From: Oceanicola sp. 22II-s10i
Lineage (GTDB): Bacteria; Pseudomonadota; Alphaproteobacteria; Rhodobacterales; Rhodobacteraceae
Reading direction: 5' to 3'
NCBI RefSeq assembly: GCF_002210105.1
Contig: NZ_AQQU01000015.1
Location: forward strand, 1 to 62,684
Length of the DNA stretch: 62,684 nt
Shown here: positions 1 to 8,054 of the stretch, one piece after another
Numbering within the stretch: position 1 is the stretch's first letter
How the letters are laid out: every line of letters starts with the position of its first letter
Translations under genes and position numbers: made by a program
The notes under the pieces: generated by a model
The model's database searches: none
Told to the model about the DNA's origin: nothing
The model's input: only the letters and a program-made list of their open reading frames with translations

Positions 1-71
1 CCTTCTCGCTCCGCGGCGGAACCCGCGAAATCCTCCGCGGCATCATCGCGCGCGGGCTGGGACTGCGATAG
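1..71 (+). CDS. Acyl-CoA dehydrogenase, C-terminal end (partial)
   Basis: The window opens inside a reading frame that ends at TAG 69-71. The visible 22 residues end in GGTREILRGIIARGLGLR, which matches the well-known C-terminus of acyl-CoA dehydrogenases (GGT-EI-R-IIA-GLG). The rest of the gene lies upstream of the window, so substrate class cannot be judged. A hairpin 10 bases after the stop suggests it ends its transcription unit. Confidence 0.7.
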   Translation, partial: FSLRGGTREILRGIIARGLGLR

Positions 72-832
72 GCGGCACCGGACCGGGCTGTCGCAGATTG
101 CCGCAGCAGCCCGGTCCGCGGTCCGGATCGGGCCGGAATCCCCGCCTTGATTCGGCCCGATTCGGGATCGGGCCCTTTCGTTAACGCCCTAAAATCGCAT
201 CAATTTCACACGTTAACCTCCATTGGTTCCTCTGCAAGAACAGGTATTTGGCGGGGCAATGCGCGTTGGTGGTGAAAAAATGGCACAGTGTCGTCGGGTG
301 CCTGAGTTTCCGGTTTGGAAACCAATCTGTGGATAACCGCCGTCGGATCGGCCCTTCGACCCGGTGTTTCGCGAATATTAACGTTCCGGCGCCTGGTTCG
401 CTTCCTCAGAACGGAAACAGTGCACACGCTCCGGTTGCATATTGATGACCGCAATCAGCCCAGATTTGGGCGGCCAGGGACAGCATCGTGCCACCTTTTC
501 GTCCTTTTCCGCTTTGTTGCGAGGGGCCTCAAAGGTAAACCAGAGATGCCCGACTGGGGGGCACCATTAAGACTGCTGGCCATGGGGCGGCCACCTGAAT
601 GTGAAACATCCGAAGGATGTGGAACCTGCCGATCGGACGGGGCGTGTGCCTTGATGTCCACGGCCCAACCGATCGTGTGCCGGGTCCAGTTGGCCCGGAA
701 ACCCGGTCGCGCAGGTTCTGTGTTTTCGAGTGTCCATGTTCGGTGATGAAATTTCCGGTTTCGCGATGCTGCGATCCCGGGCCGCAACATCGGAAGGACC
801 GGAAGGTCCCGACGGCTAAGAGGGTGAGATAG
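72..832. other. 761-bp gene-free leader upstream of the giant RTX gene
   Basis: I see no convincing gene here; short open frames on both strands lack family resemblance and ribosome sites. The stretch holds two hairpins near 81-161, two copies of CGTTAAC at 179-185 and 211-217 (32 bp apart, about three helical turns) and a locally AT-richer patch around 180-260. It is probably promoter and untranslated leader for the gene starting at 833, with the CGTTAAC pair as a possible operator. Confidence 0.4.
81..116 (+). terminator. Hairpin after the acyl-CoA dehydrogenase gene
   Basis: Perfect 10-bp inverted repeat (GACCGGGCTG at 81-90, its complement at 107-116) with a 16-nt loop. There is no U tract, so it is only a candidate terminator. 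A second imperfect inverted repeat, ATCGGGCCGG against ATTCGGCCCGAT, follows at 127-161. Confidence 0.4.
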
Positions 833-3800
833 ATGACGTTCTTTTTCCTTAAGCAAGGCTGCACCAGCCACGATTCCACGTCCGGCGGGTCCAAGCCCGA
901 CGGGATCGTCTCGGGAACGACGGGTAACGATACCATCGTCGCCGGTTACACCGACACGGATGGGGACAAGATCGACAGCAACGACGCGCTGCTGCCCGGC
1001 GAGACCGGCGACGACGACATCGTCGACGCAGGCGCCGGCGACGACTTCATCCAGTCGCTGAACGGAAATGACGAAGTCTACGCAGGCGGCGGCAACGACA
1101 CCGTCGAAGGCGGCACCGGCGACGACATCATCTACGGCGACAGCTCGCTCGGCACGACCGAGACGAAAGCCGGCATCTCCCAGGTCTTCAAGTGGTCCAA
1201 GCTGCCCGATCCGAACTCCTCGGGTTCGATCGACGACAACGACCCGCTGACCGGCACCCTGACGCAGAACACGGGCGAGGTGAACGTCACCTTCGAAACC
1301 GTCTCCACGACCTACACGCCCGAAACCACCTTTGCGGACAACCAGCAGAAGGTCCACTCGATCGACACCGGCACGCTGCCGGAGGCGAACAAGTATTCCT
1401 CGCTGGAATCCAACATGAACAAGAGCGGCGAGAGCGCGTCCTACAAGTGGACCTTCTCGCAGCCGGTCGCCGACGTGTCCTTCCGCGTCAACGACATCGA
1501 CTTCGACTCCAAGGTCGTGGTCACCGCCTACGGCGCTGACGGCAACCCGGTGAACATCTCGGTCCACATCGGCAAAGAGATCAACGGCAACGACCTCGAC
1601 GGTTCGGACGGCTCGATCACGGTCGAAGCCAAGAGCGGCTCCGCGGGCGGCGACACCAGCCCCGAGAACTCCGCTCTGGTCAACATCGACGGCCCGGTCG
1701 CCTACTTCACCGTCACGCACATCCAGAACGGCGGCGAGTCCTCGCAGGTCAACATCACCGACATCTACTTCGAAACCGCCGCTGACGCGGGTGCCGAAGC
1801 GGAAGGCAACGACCTGCTCGACGGCGAGGAAGGCAACGACATCATCTTCGGCGAAGGTGGCGACGACACCATCCTGGGCGGCGAAGGCAACGACACGCTC
1901 TATGGCGACTACGGCGACGGCGCGTCCAGCATGACCCGCGAAAGCTTCGAATGGAGCAAGGCGCCCGATCCGAACGGCCCCGCGCCGATCGAGCACGGCG
2001 ACCCGCTGTCCGGCTTCACGCAGGACACCGGCAACGTCGACGTCAAGTTCAGCTACACCACCAACGAGTCCCCGGAATCCACCTACGCGGTCGACAACCA
2101 GCTGGTTGACGGCATCATCGGCGAGGGCGGTTCGGTCTACAAGAACTCCTCCATGGCATCGCGCCTCAACTCGGACGACGAGAGCGCAACCTACAAGTGG
2201 GAATTCTCGGACGAGGTGAGCAACGTCTCCTTCCGCCTGAATGACGCGGACGAAGACTCCAAGGTCACGATCACGGCGTTTGACGCGGCGGGCAACCCGA
2301 CCACGATCACCGTCACCCTGGGCAGCCAGATCGACGGCATCGACCTCGACGGCACCGACGGCGTCGTGTCCTTCGAAGCCAAGGACGGCTCGAACGGCAA
2401 CGACGACACGCCGTCCAGCTCGGCCCTGGTCCACATCACCGGCCCGGTCGCCTACTTCACCGTGACGCACCTGCAGAACGGCTCGGAAACCTCCGAGATG
2501 AACATCACGGACATCTTCTTCGATGCTCCGGACGCGCTGGCCGACAAGGGCAACGCGGGCAACGACTACATCGACGGCGAAGAAGGCGACGACGTCATCT
2601 ACGGCGAAGCCGGTGACGACACGCTGATCGGCGGCGAAGGCGTCGACTCCATCGTCGGCGGCGACGATCAGGACCTGATCGTCGGTGGCAACGTCGGCGA
2701 CTTCGTCGACGGGTCCGAAGGCGGTGTCGACAACGACACGCTGGACCTCTCCGGTTCCGGCCCACTCAAGGTCGTCTACGACAGCGAAGACCCGAACGCA
2801 CCGACCAACAACCCGGAAAACGGGGTCGTCACCTTCTTTGACGGCGACGGCAACGCAACCGGCACGATGCGCTTCATCAACATCGAGAACGTGATCCTGC
2901 CCGACAACGCGGCCCCCGTCGTCACCGACGAGACCGCAACGATCGACGAGGACACCACGCTCGAGAACTTCGACGTCCTGTCGAACGACTTCGATCCCGA
3001 AGGCGGCGACCTGTCCTTCGACGGCACCCCGACGGCCAACAACGGCACCGTCACCGTCAATGGCGACGGCACGATCAACTACACGCCGGATGCGAACTTC
3101 AACGGCACCGACACGATCACCTACACGGTCCAGGATCCCGAAGGGAACACCACGACCGGCACCGTGACCGTGACGGTCAACCCGGTGAACGATGATCCGG
3201 TGGCGAACCCCGACACGGCATCGACCAATTTCCAGACCGCGGTGACCACCAACGTTCTGGCAAACGACACCGACGTCGACGGCGACACGCTGACCATCTC
3301 GGAAACGCCGACGCTGATCTCGGGTCAGGGCACGATCTCCTACGATCCGGCCGGCAATGTCACCTTCACCCCGGCCAACGGTTTCTCGGGCGAAGCGGTG
3401 ATCGAATACACCGTGTCCGACGGCAACGGCGGCACCGACACCGGTCGCCTGACCGTTATGGTCGGCAAGGCGCCGCTGGACGGCATTGTCGAAGGCGATG
3501 ACACCGACAACCTGATCGACGTCGACTACGAAGGCGATCCGGAAGGCGACAAGATCGACAACAACGATGCGATCCTGCCGGGCGAAGAGCCGAACGACGA
3601 CATCGTGACCGCCGGCGGCGGCGACGACACCGTCATTTCGGGCGAAGGGTCGGACGAGGTCTATGGCGAAGACGGCGACGACTACATCGACACCCGTGGA
3701 CCGGGTGCCGCACTGGATGGCGTCAACATCCTCGGCCAGACGCCGGACCCGGATGAAGAGAACGACCGCGATTATGTCGAAGGCGGCAACGGCAACGACA

Positions 3801-5419
3801 CGATCCTGACCGGCGACGACCGTGACACCGTCTATGGCGGCGACGGCGACGACGTGATCAACGCGGGCATCGACGACGACCTCGTCTATGGCGGTGCCGG
3901 CAACGACACGATCACCGACGATCAGGGCTCCGACACGATCTACGGCGGCGACGGCGACGACTCGATCATCGCGGGCATCGACATCCTGTCCGACTACGAC
4001 GGGGATCAGCCCGGCACGCCGTTCTTCGTCCCCGGCTTCGGTCTGGTCACCTCGGATCCGCTGCCCGATGACAACCGTGACTACGTCGACGGCGGTGCCG
4101 GCAACGACACCATCTTCGGCGGCGACGACAGCGACACGCTGATCGGCGGCGACGGCGACGACTCGATCAACGGTGGCATCGACGACGACTACCTGATGGG
4201 CGACGACGGCAACGACACGATCATCGGCGGCCACGGCTCCGACACGATCGAAGGCGGCGCTGGTGACGACTTCATCCACGGCGGCGATCCGGCGTTCGAA
4301 TGGGGCTACGGTGACGACGACACCACCGACATGCACCCGGACAACGGGCGCGACCTGATCAACGCGGGCGACGGCAACGACACCGTCTATGGTGACGACG
4401 ACGACGACACCATCTTCGGTGACGCGGGCGACGACGAACTGCACGGCGGTCTGGACGAGGATGAAATCCACGGCGGCACCGGCAATGACCAGCTCTTCGG
4501 CGACGAAGGCATGGACACGCTGTTCGGTGGCGACGGTCAGGACACGCTGGATGGCGGCGCCGAAGACGACATCATGTATGGCGAAGCTGACGAGGACCTC
4601 TTCGTCAACGTCACCTACACCGACGTCAACAACGGCGACCATGTCGACGGCGGCTCGACCTTCACGACGGGGACGGACTACGACACCCTCGACCTGCGCG
4701 GTTCGGCACCTGCCGGCGGCCGGCTCGAGATCGAGTACACCTCGGCCGACCGTGAAGACGGGATCGTGCACTACTTCGATGCCTCCAACACCGAAGTGGG
4801 CCGCGTCACCTTCGAGGAAATCGAGAACATCGTTCCCTGCTTCACGCCGGGCACCGTGATCGCGACCCCGAAAGGCGAGCGTCTGGTGGAAGAACTGCAG
4901 GCCGGCGACCGGGTCATCACCCGCGACAACGGCATCCAGGAAATCCGCTGGGTCGGCGCAAAGGCTCTGAACGGACGCGAACTGGCCGCCAACGCGCACC
5001 TCAAGCCGGTTCTGATCCAGAAGGGTTCGCTGGGCCACGGTCTGCCGGAACGCGACATGCTCGTGTCCCCGAACCACCGCGTGCTGGTGAACAACGACAA
5101 GACGGCGCTCTACTTCGAAGAGCGTGAAGTCCTCGTCGCCGCCAAGCACCTGACGGGGCTGGCCGGGGTGGATGTGGTGAACGCTCTGCACACCACCTAC
5201 ATCCACTTCATGTTCGACCGCCACGAAGTGGTCCTGTCGAACGGCGCATGGACCGAAAGCTTCCAGCCCGGCGAACAGACGCTGGACGGGATCGGCAACG
5301 CACAGCGGAACGAGATCTTCGAACTCTTCCCCGAGCTGAAGTCGACCAAGGGCATCCGCGACTACCACGCGGCACGCCGGACGCTGAAAAAGCACGAAGC
5401 GGCCCTGCTGGCCAAGTAA
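833..5419 (+). CDS. Giant RTX/cadherin-like protein with C-terminal Hint domain
   Basis: Predicted secreted calcium-binding protein of 1528 aa. In order: short N-terminus; RTX-type GGxGxD repeats (about 20-105); a roughly 200-residue block (about 115-315); RTX repeats; a second, clearly homologous block (about 365-565; both contain SYKW/TYKW, GPVAYFTVTH and NITDI); RTX; two cadherin-like/VCBS-type domains (about 693-880, with NDFDPEGGDLSF and NDTDVDGDTLTI); a long RTX stretch (about 885-1255); and a Hint domain from about 1335 beginning PCFTPGTVIATPKGER with a later SPNHRVLV. The start is the ATG after GAGGGTGAGATAG. No classical signal peptide is seen, which fits type I secretion. Hint domains of this kind can cleave themselves; release of the RTX part is inference. 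The only secretion genes in the window are about 50 kb away. The composition is extremely Asp/Gly-rich, so the opposite strand is also open. Confidence 0.88.
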   Translation: MTFFFLKQGCTSHDSTSGGSKPDGIVSGTTGNDTIVAGYTDTDGDKIDSNDALLPGETGDDDIVDAGAGDDFIQSLNGNDEVYAGGGNDTVEGGTGDDIIYGDSSLGTTETKAGISQVFKWSKLPDPNSSGSIDDNDPLTGTLTQNTGEVNVTFETVSTTYTPETTFADNQQKVHSIDTGTLPEANKYSSLESNMNKSGESASYKWTFSQPVADVSFRVNDIDFDSKVVVTAYGADGNPVNISVHIGKEINGNDLDGSDGSITVEAKSGSAGGDTSPENSALVNIDGPVAYFTVTHIQNGGESSQVNITDIYFETAADAGAEAEGNDLLDGEEGNDIIFGEGGDDTILGGEGNDTLYGDYGDGASSMTRESFEWSKAPDPNGPAPIEHGDPLSGFTQDTGNVDVKFSYTTNESPESTYAVDNQLVDGIIGEGGSVYKNSSMASRLNSDDESATYKWEFSDEVSNVSFRLNDADEDSKVTITAFDAAGNPTTITVTLGSQIDGIDLDGTDGVVSFEAKDGSNGNDDTPSSSALVHITGPVAYFTVTHLQNGSETSEMNITDIFFDAPDALADKGNAGNDYIDGEEGDDVIYGEAGDDTLIGGEGVDSIVGGDDQDLIVGGNVGDFVDGSEGGVDNDTLDLSGSGPLKVVYDSEDPNAPTNNPENGVVTFFDGDGNATGTMRFINIENVILPDNAAPVVTDETATIDEDTTLENFDVLSNDFDPEGGDLSFDGTPTANNGTVTVNGDGTINYTPDANFNGTDTITYTVQDPEGNTTTGTVTVTVNPVNDDPVANPDTASTNFQTAVTTNVLANDTDVDGDTLTISETPTLISGQGTISYDPAGNVTFTPANGFSGEAVIEYTVSDGNGGTDTGRLTVMVGKAPLDGIVEGDDTDNLIDVDYEGDPEGDKIDNNDAILPGEEPNDDIVTAGGGDDTVISGEGSDEVYGEDGDDYIDTRGPGAALDGVNILGQTPDPDEENDRDYVEGGNGNDTILTGDDRDTVYGGDGDDVINAGIDDDLVYGGAGNDTITDDQGSDTIYGGDGDDSIIAGIDILSDYDGDQPGTPFFVPGFGLVTSDPLPDDNRDYVDGGAGNDTIFGGDDSDTLIGGDGDDSINGGIDDDYLMGDDGNDTIIGGHGSDTIEGGAGDDFIHGGDPAFEWGYGDDDTTDMHPDNGRDLINAGDGNDTVYGDDDDDTIFGDAGDDELHGGLDEDEIHGGTGNDQLFGDEGMDTLFGGDGQDTLDGGAEDDIMYGEADEDLFVNVTYTDVNNGDHVDGGSTFTTGTDYDTLDLRGSAPAGGRLEIEYTSADREDGIVHYFDASNTEVGRVTFEEIENIVPCFTPGTVIATPKGERLVEELQAGDRVITRDNGIQEIRWVGAKALNGRELAANAHLKPVLIQKGSLGHGLPERDMLVSPNHRVLVNNDKTALYFEEREVLVAAKHLTGLAGVDVVNALHTTYIHFMFDRHEVVLSNGAWTESFQPGEQTLDGIGNAQRNEIFELFPELKSTKGIRDYHAARRTLKKHEAALLAK

Positions 5420-5426
5420 TGCAGCG

Positions 5427-5449
5427 TGCCGGGCCCTCCGGGCCCGGCA
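5427..5449 (+). terminator. GC-rich hairpin just after the RTX-Hint gene
   Basis: Perfect 10-bp stem (TGCCGGGCCC at 5427-5436, complement at 5440-5449) with a 3-nt loop, starting 8 bases after the stop codon. There is no U tract, so it may be an RNA 3' stabiliser or a weak terminator that backs up the hairpin at 5551. Confidence 0.55.
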
Positions 5450-5550
5450 ACCCCGGCCAGAACGGTGGGGTGCTGGCCTAAGAACTCAGGACCAAGTTGG
5501 CCGACGGGGCGCGTCATCAGAACGCGGGTGTGCCGGCTTTTCCTGGGAAT

Positions 5551-5585
5551 AGAAAAGCCCGTGCGGCATATGCACGGGCTTTTCT
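5551..5585. terminator. Bidirectional intrinsic terminator
   Basis: Perfect 14-bp stem AGAAAAGCCCGTGC / GCACGGGCTTTTCT around a 7-nt loop. T-rich runs lie at the 3' side on both strands, as expected for a shared terminator between the convergent RTX-Hint gene (plus) and the ChaC-like operon (minus). Confidence 0.9.
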
Positions 5586-5633
5586 CTTGTCCGCAATTTC
5601 GAGGCGCGCAGGCGCGCGACAGGCTGGCCGACG

Positions 5634-6335
5634 TCAGTTCTGTTCGGGTGATGCAGCGTCGGGCGGCTCAAGCCGCTCCAGCCGTTCCGCGACCATCTCC
5701 TGCAGCCGCCAGATGTGCGGATCGTGGATTCCCGCCTTTTCCAGCTCGATCGCCGTGCGCAACAGGTAATCCGCCATCGTGCCCCGCGTCCCGACCGCAT
5801 TGGCGAGGATGTCGGCCAGTTCTTCCGGCTCCGGCTCCTGGCAATAGCGGGGGAACGTCGGCTCCATGTGGAAGGCGATGCAGCGGATCGGTCCCTCATC
5901 GGTCATGGCGTCGACCCAGCCCGGCGGGTTCGGCGGTTCCTTCTTCAGAAGCTCCGGCAGAGCCTCGTGCCGGTCCTCGTGCCGCATCCGGATCGCGACG
6001 CCCCAGCATTCGCCCCCGGCCTCCAGCGCCAGCATCATGCCGGGCCGTTCCGGACTGCCGCGATTGCGCAGCGACGGGCCGAGGCAGAACGACCGCCGCC
6101 AGCCCTCCACGTAAGCGCTGCGCCGTTCGACATCGGGAAAGCGCGGGTTCCAGATCAGCGAGCCGATGGCGAAGACCCAGAGCGGTTCGTCAGGGCCAAG
6201 CTGGTCGAGGATCGCCGCCGCCGTCCGGTCATACCACGCGTCGTCGGGCGAGGAGATGGTGATCGGCCCCTCGCTGTCCACCGTCGGCGGCAGCCGGTCC
6301 ACGAGGTCCTGCGTCAGCCGGATCGTCCGTTTCAT
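5634..6335 (-). CDS. ChaC-family gamma-glutamylcyclotransferase
   Basis: 233 aa. ChaC enzymes cleave glutathione to 5-oxoproline and Cys-Gly in the cytosol. The sequence shows the family's nucleotide-like loop as LWVFAIGSLIWNP (canonical FGYGSLxW, here with A and I instead of G and Y), then RRSFCLGPSLRNRGSPERPG and GVAIR, the usual ChaC order. A longer upstream frame exists but lies inside the preceding gene. The chosen ATG (6335) overlaps that gene's TGA as ATGA, and the family fold begins soon after it. It is the last gene of an xthA-MocA-ChaC overlapping operon and runs into the terminator at 5551-5585. Family assignment is good; glutathione specificity is inferred. Confidence 0.85.
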   Translation of the reverse strand: MKRTIRLTQDLVDRLPPTVDSEGPITISSPDDAWYDRTAAAILDQLGPDEPLWVFAIGSLIWNPRFPDVERRSAYVEGWRRSFCLGPSLRNRGSPERPGMMLALEAGGECWGVAIRMRHEDRHEALPELLKKEPPNPPGWVDAMTDEGPIRCIAFHMEPTFPRYCQEPEPEELADILANAVGTRGTMADYLLRTAIELEKAGIHDPHIWRLQEMVAERLERLEPPDAASPEQN

Positions 6336-6922
6336 GCGGTGCCACCTGTGCGCCATGCCGCCCAGTCTTCGGGCGTGTCCAGATCGGTGAGCGCGTGACG
6401 ACCGGGCAGGGGGAACAGCCGCAGCCGCGCCCGGTGCCGCACGAGCACCTCGCGTGCGCCCTGATCGCCGGACAGTTGGGTCAGTTCCTCGAACAGGTCG
6501 GCGGGAAACAGCACCGGATGCCCCGGCGTGCCATCCTGACCGGCCCCGCGCAGGATCTCCGCCCCGTCCCAATCCGCGGCCATCGCGCGGATGTCGTCGG
6601 CATCCACCTCCGGCATATCGGCGGGCAGCACCATCAGTCCGGTCGTTCCCGGCGCCACGGCCCGCACACCTGCGCGGATCGACGCGGCCATGCCTTCGGC
6701 GGCATCCGGCACCTCGATCCGGGCGACCGGCATCTCGGTCAGCGCCGCGCCGCGCGGATGGGGCAGGGGCGGCAGCGTCACGATCACCGGCAGCCCGGCC
6801 CTCAGGCCCGCCGCCGCCTGACGTGCGATCAGGGGCCGTCCGTACACCACCTCCATCAGCTTGTCGCCGCCCCGCATCCGAGAGGCCGCGCCGGCGCCCA
6901 GAAGCAGCAGCGTCACGCTCAC
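6332..6922 (-). CDS. MocA-like NTP transferase (molybdenum cofactor cytidylyltransferase family)
   Basis: 196 aa. The N-terminal LLLGAGAASRM followed by GGDKLMEVVYGRPLI is the nucleotide-binding signature (LAAGxSxRMGxxKL) of MobA/MocA-type nucleotidyltransferases. MVLPADMPEVDADDI supplies the metal-binding DxP segment and GTPGHPVLFP the C-terminal family motif. Such enzymes transfer CMP or GMP to molybdopterin, or act on other sugar/phosphate substrates; no molybdoenzyme gene is present here, so the substrate is open. The start is GTG at 6922-6920, overlapping the xthA TGA as GTGA, which implies translational coupling. The stop overlaps the ChaC-like gene. Confidence 0.8.
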   Translation of the reverse strand: MSVTLLLLGAGAASRMRGGDKLMEVVYGRPLIARQAAAGLRAGLPVIVTLPPLPHPRGAALTEMPVARIEVPDAAEGMAASIRAGVRAVAPGTTGLMVLPADMPEVDADDIRAMAADWDGAEILRGAGQDGTPGHPVLFPADLFEELTQLSGDQGAREVLVRHRARLRLFPLPGRHALTDLDTPEDWAAWRTGGTA

Positions 6923-7701
6923 GCGTCGAGCTCCACCCAGACCGGCACGTGATCGGAGGGCTTGTCGCGTCCGCGCACCTCCTTGTCGATGCCGCAGTCG
7001 ACCATCAGGTCGGCGCATTGCGGCGTCAGCAGCAGGTGGTCGATCCGGATCCCGTTGTTCCGCTGCCATGCACCCGCCTGGTAATCCCAGAACGAGTAAT
7101 GCCCCGGCTCGGGGTGCCGCGTGCGAAACGCTTCGGTGAAGCCGAGGTTCAGGATCCGGCGGAACGCCTCGCGCGTCTGGGGCAGGAACAGCGCGTCCTC
7201 GACCCAGGCCTCGGGCTTGGCCGCATCCTCGGCCTGCGGGATGACGTTGTAGTCGCCCGCCATCATCGCGGGCTCCTCGGCCGCGATCAGCGCCTCGGCC
7301 CGCGCCTTGAGGCGCTCCATCCACGCCAGCTTGTAATCGTATTTCGGCCCCGGCACCGGGTTGCCGTTCGGGAGGTACAGCCCGCACAGCCGCACGGCTG
7401 CCTTGTCACCCACCACCGTCGCCTCGATCCAGCGCGCCTGATCGTCCTCATCGTCGCCGGGCAGGCCACGGGTGACGTCCTCCAGCGGCAGCTTGGACAG
7501 GATCGCGACGCCGTTGAAGCTCTTCTGACCGTGCGTGACGACGTTGTAGCCCTTGTCCTCGAACAGTTCGGCGGGGAAATTTTCGTCCACCGACTTGATT
7601 TCCTGCAGCATGACGGCGTCCGGCTGCGCCTCGTCCAGCCAGCTGAGCAGGGCTTCGGACCGGGCCTTGATGCCGTTGATGTTGAAGGTGGCGATCTTCA
7701 T
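6919..7701 (-). CDS. xthA: Exodeoxyribonuclease III
   Basis: 260 aa, the usual length for this DNA-repair enzyme (AP endonuclease and 3' exonuclease of the EEP superfamily). It opens MKIATFNINGIKAR with the metal-binding Asn, then QEIKS (metal-binding Glu), YLPNGNP, AGDYNVIP, and ends with RIDHLLLT and SDHVPVW, which carry the catalytic Asp-His pair. The start ATG (7701) has a strong AAAGGAG about 6 nt upstream. It leads a three-gene overlapping operon with the MocA-like and ChaC-like genes. The preceding 353 bp is AT-rich and is shared with the divergent repeat-protein gene at 8055. Confidence 0.95.
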   Translation of the reverse strand: MKIATFNINGIKARSEALLSWLDEAQPDAVMLQEIKSVDENFPAELFEDKGYNVVTHGQKSFNGVAILSKLPLEDVTRGLPGDDEDDQARWIEATVVGDKAAVRLCGLYLPNGNPVPGPKYDYKLAWMERLKARAEALIAAEEPAMMAGDYNVIPQAEDAAKPEAWVEDALFLPQTREAFRRILNLGFTEAFRTRHPEPGHYSFWDYQAGAWQRNNGIRIDHLLLTPQCADLMVDCGIDKEVRGRDKPSDHVPVWVELDA

Positions 7702-7918
7702 TGGCGTCTCCTTTGACCGAGTCCTGACCGAATCCCCCCCGACTCGCAAGACAGGCAGAGAATCGAGTTGACGCGAACCCGCACCCCCCAACTTTGCGAT
7801 TTGGCACAATAGAGCGTCAGTCGCGATTGCTGCCTGAATCGCGATAGCGTCACATTTTAATACCCGTAAACACAATTCCGGACGGAGATGAAAAAAAATC
7901 GATCAGGTTAAAGTTGTT

Positions 7919-7947
7919 TTGACACAATTGTTTACACGGCATAGTTC
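7919..7947 (+). promoter_or_regulatory. Putative promoter of the FSSGS-repeat gene in an AT-rich intergenic region
   Basis: The 353-bp region 7702-8054 holds no gene and is much more AT-rich than its surroundings. A TTGACA (7919-7924) is followed after 17 bp by TAGTTC (7942-7947), a fair -35 and a weak -10, leaving about 100 nt of leader before the ATG at 8055. The near-palindromic words GTAAACACAATT (7866-7877) and AATTGTTTACAC (7926-7937) flank it and could be an operator. TGAGGAAC sits just upstream of the start codon as ribosome site. The exact transcription start is not visible. Confidence 0.35.
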
Positions 7948-8054
7948 AAGTTTGTTTTGCGATCGTCAACCCCCTCTTTCTCAAATTCCATTTTGCGGCT
8001 CAGGGGCTGCATGCAAGCGTTTCCTCATCGCAACCAAACCTGAGGAACACGACA

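Noticed and set aside
4835..5270. The Hint domain as a splicing intein
   Set aside because: It is at the C-terminus with no downstream extein, so splicing would have nothing to join; a hedgehog-type cleavage or attachment role fits better.
455..5395. A 1646-codon open frame on the minus strand opposite the RTX-Hint gene
   Set aside because: Its product is a monotonous Val/Ala/Asp/Arg pattern with no domain, and the plus strand has clear RTX, cadherin-like and Hint motifs. The Asp/Gly-rich GGCGACGAC-type codons leave the complement free of stops.
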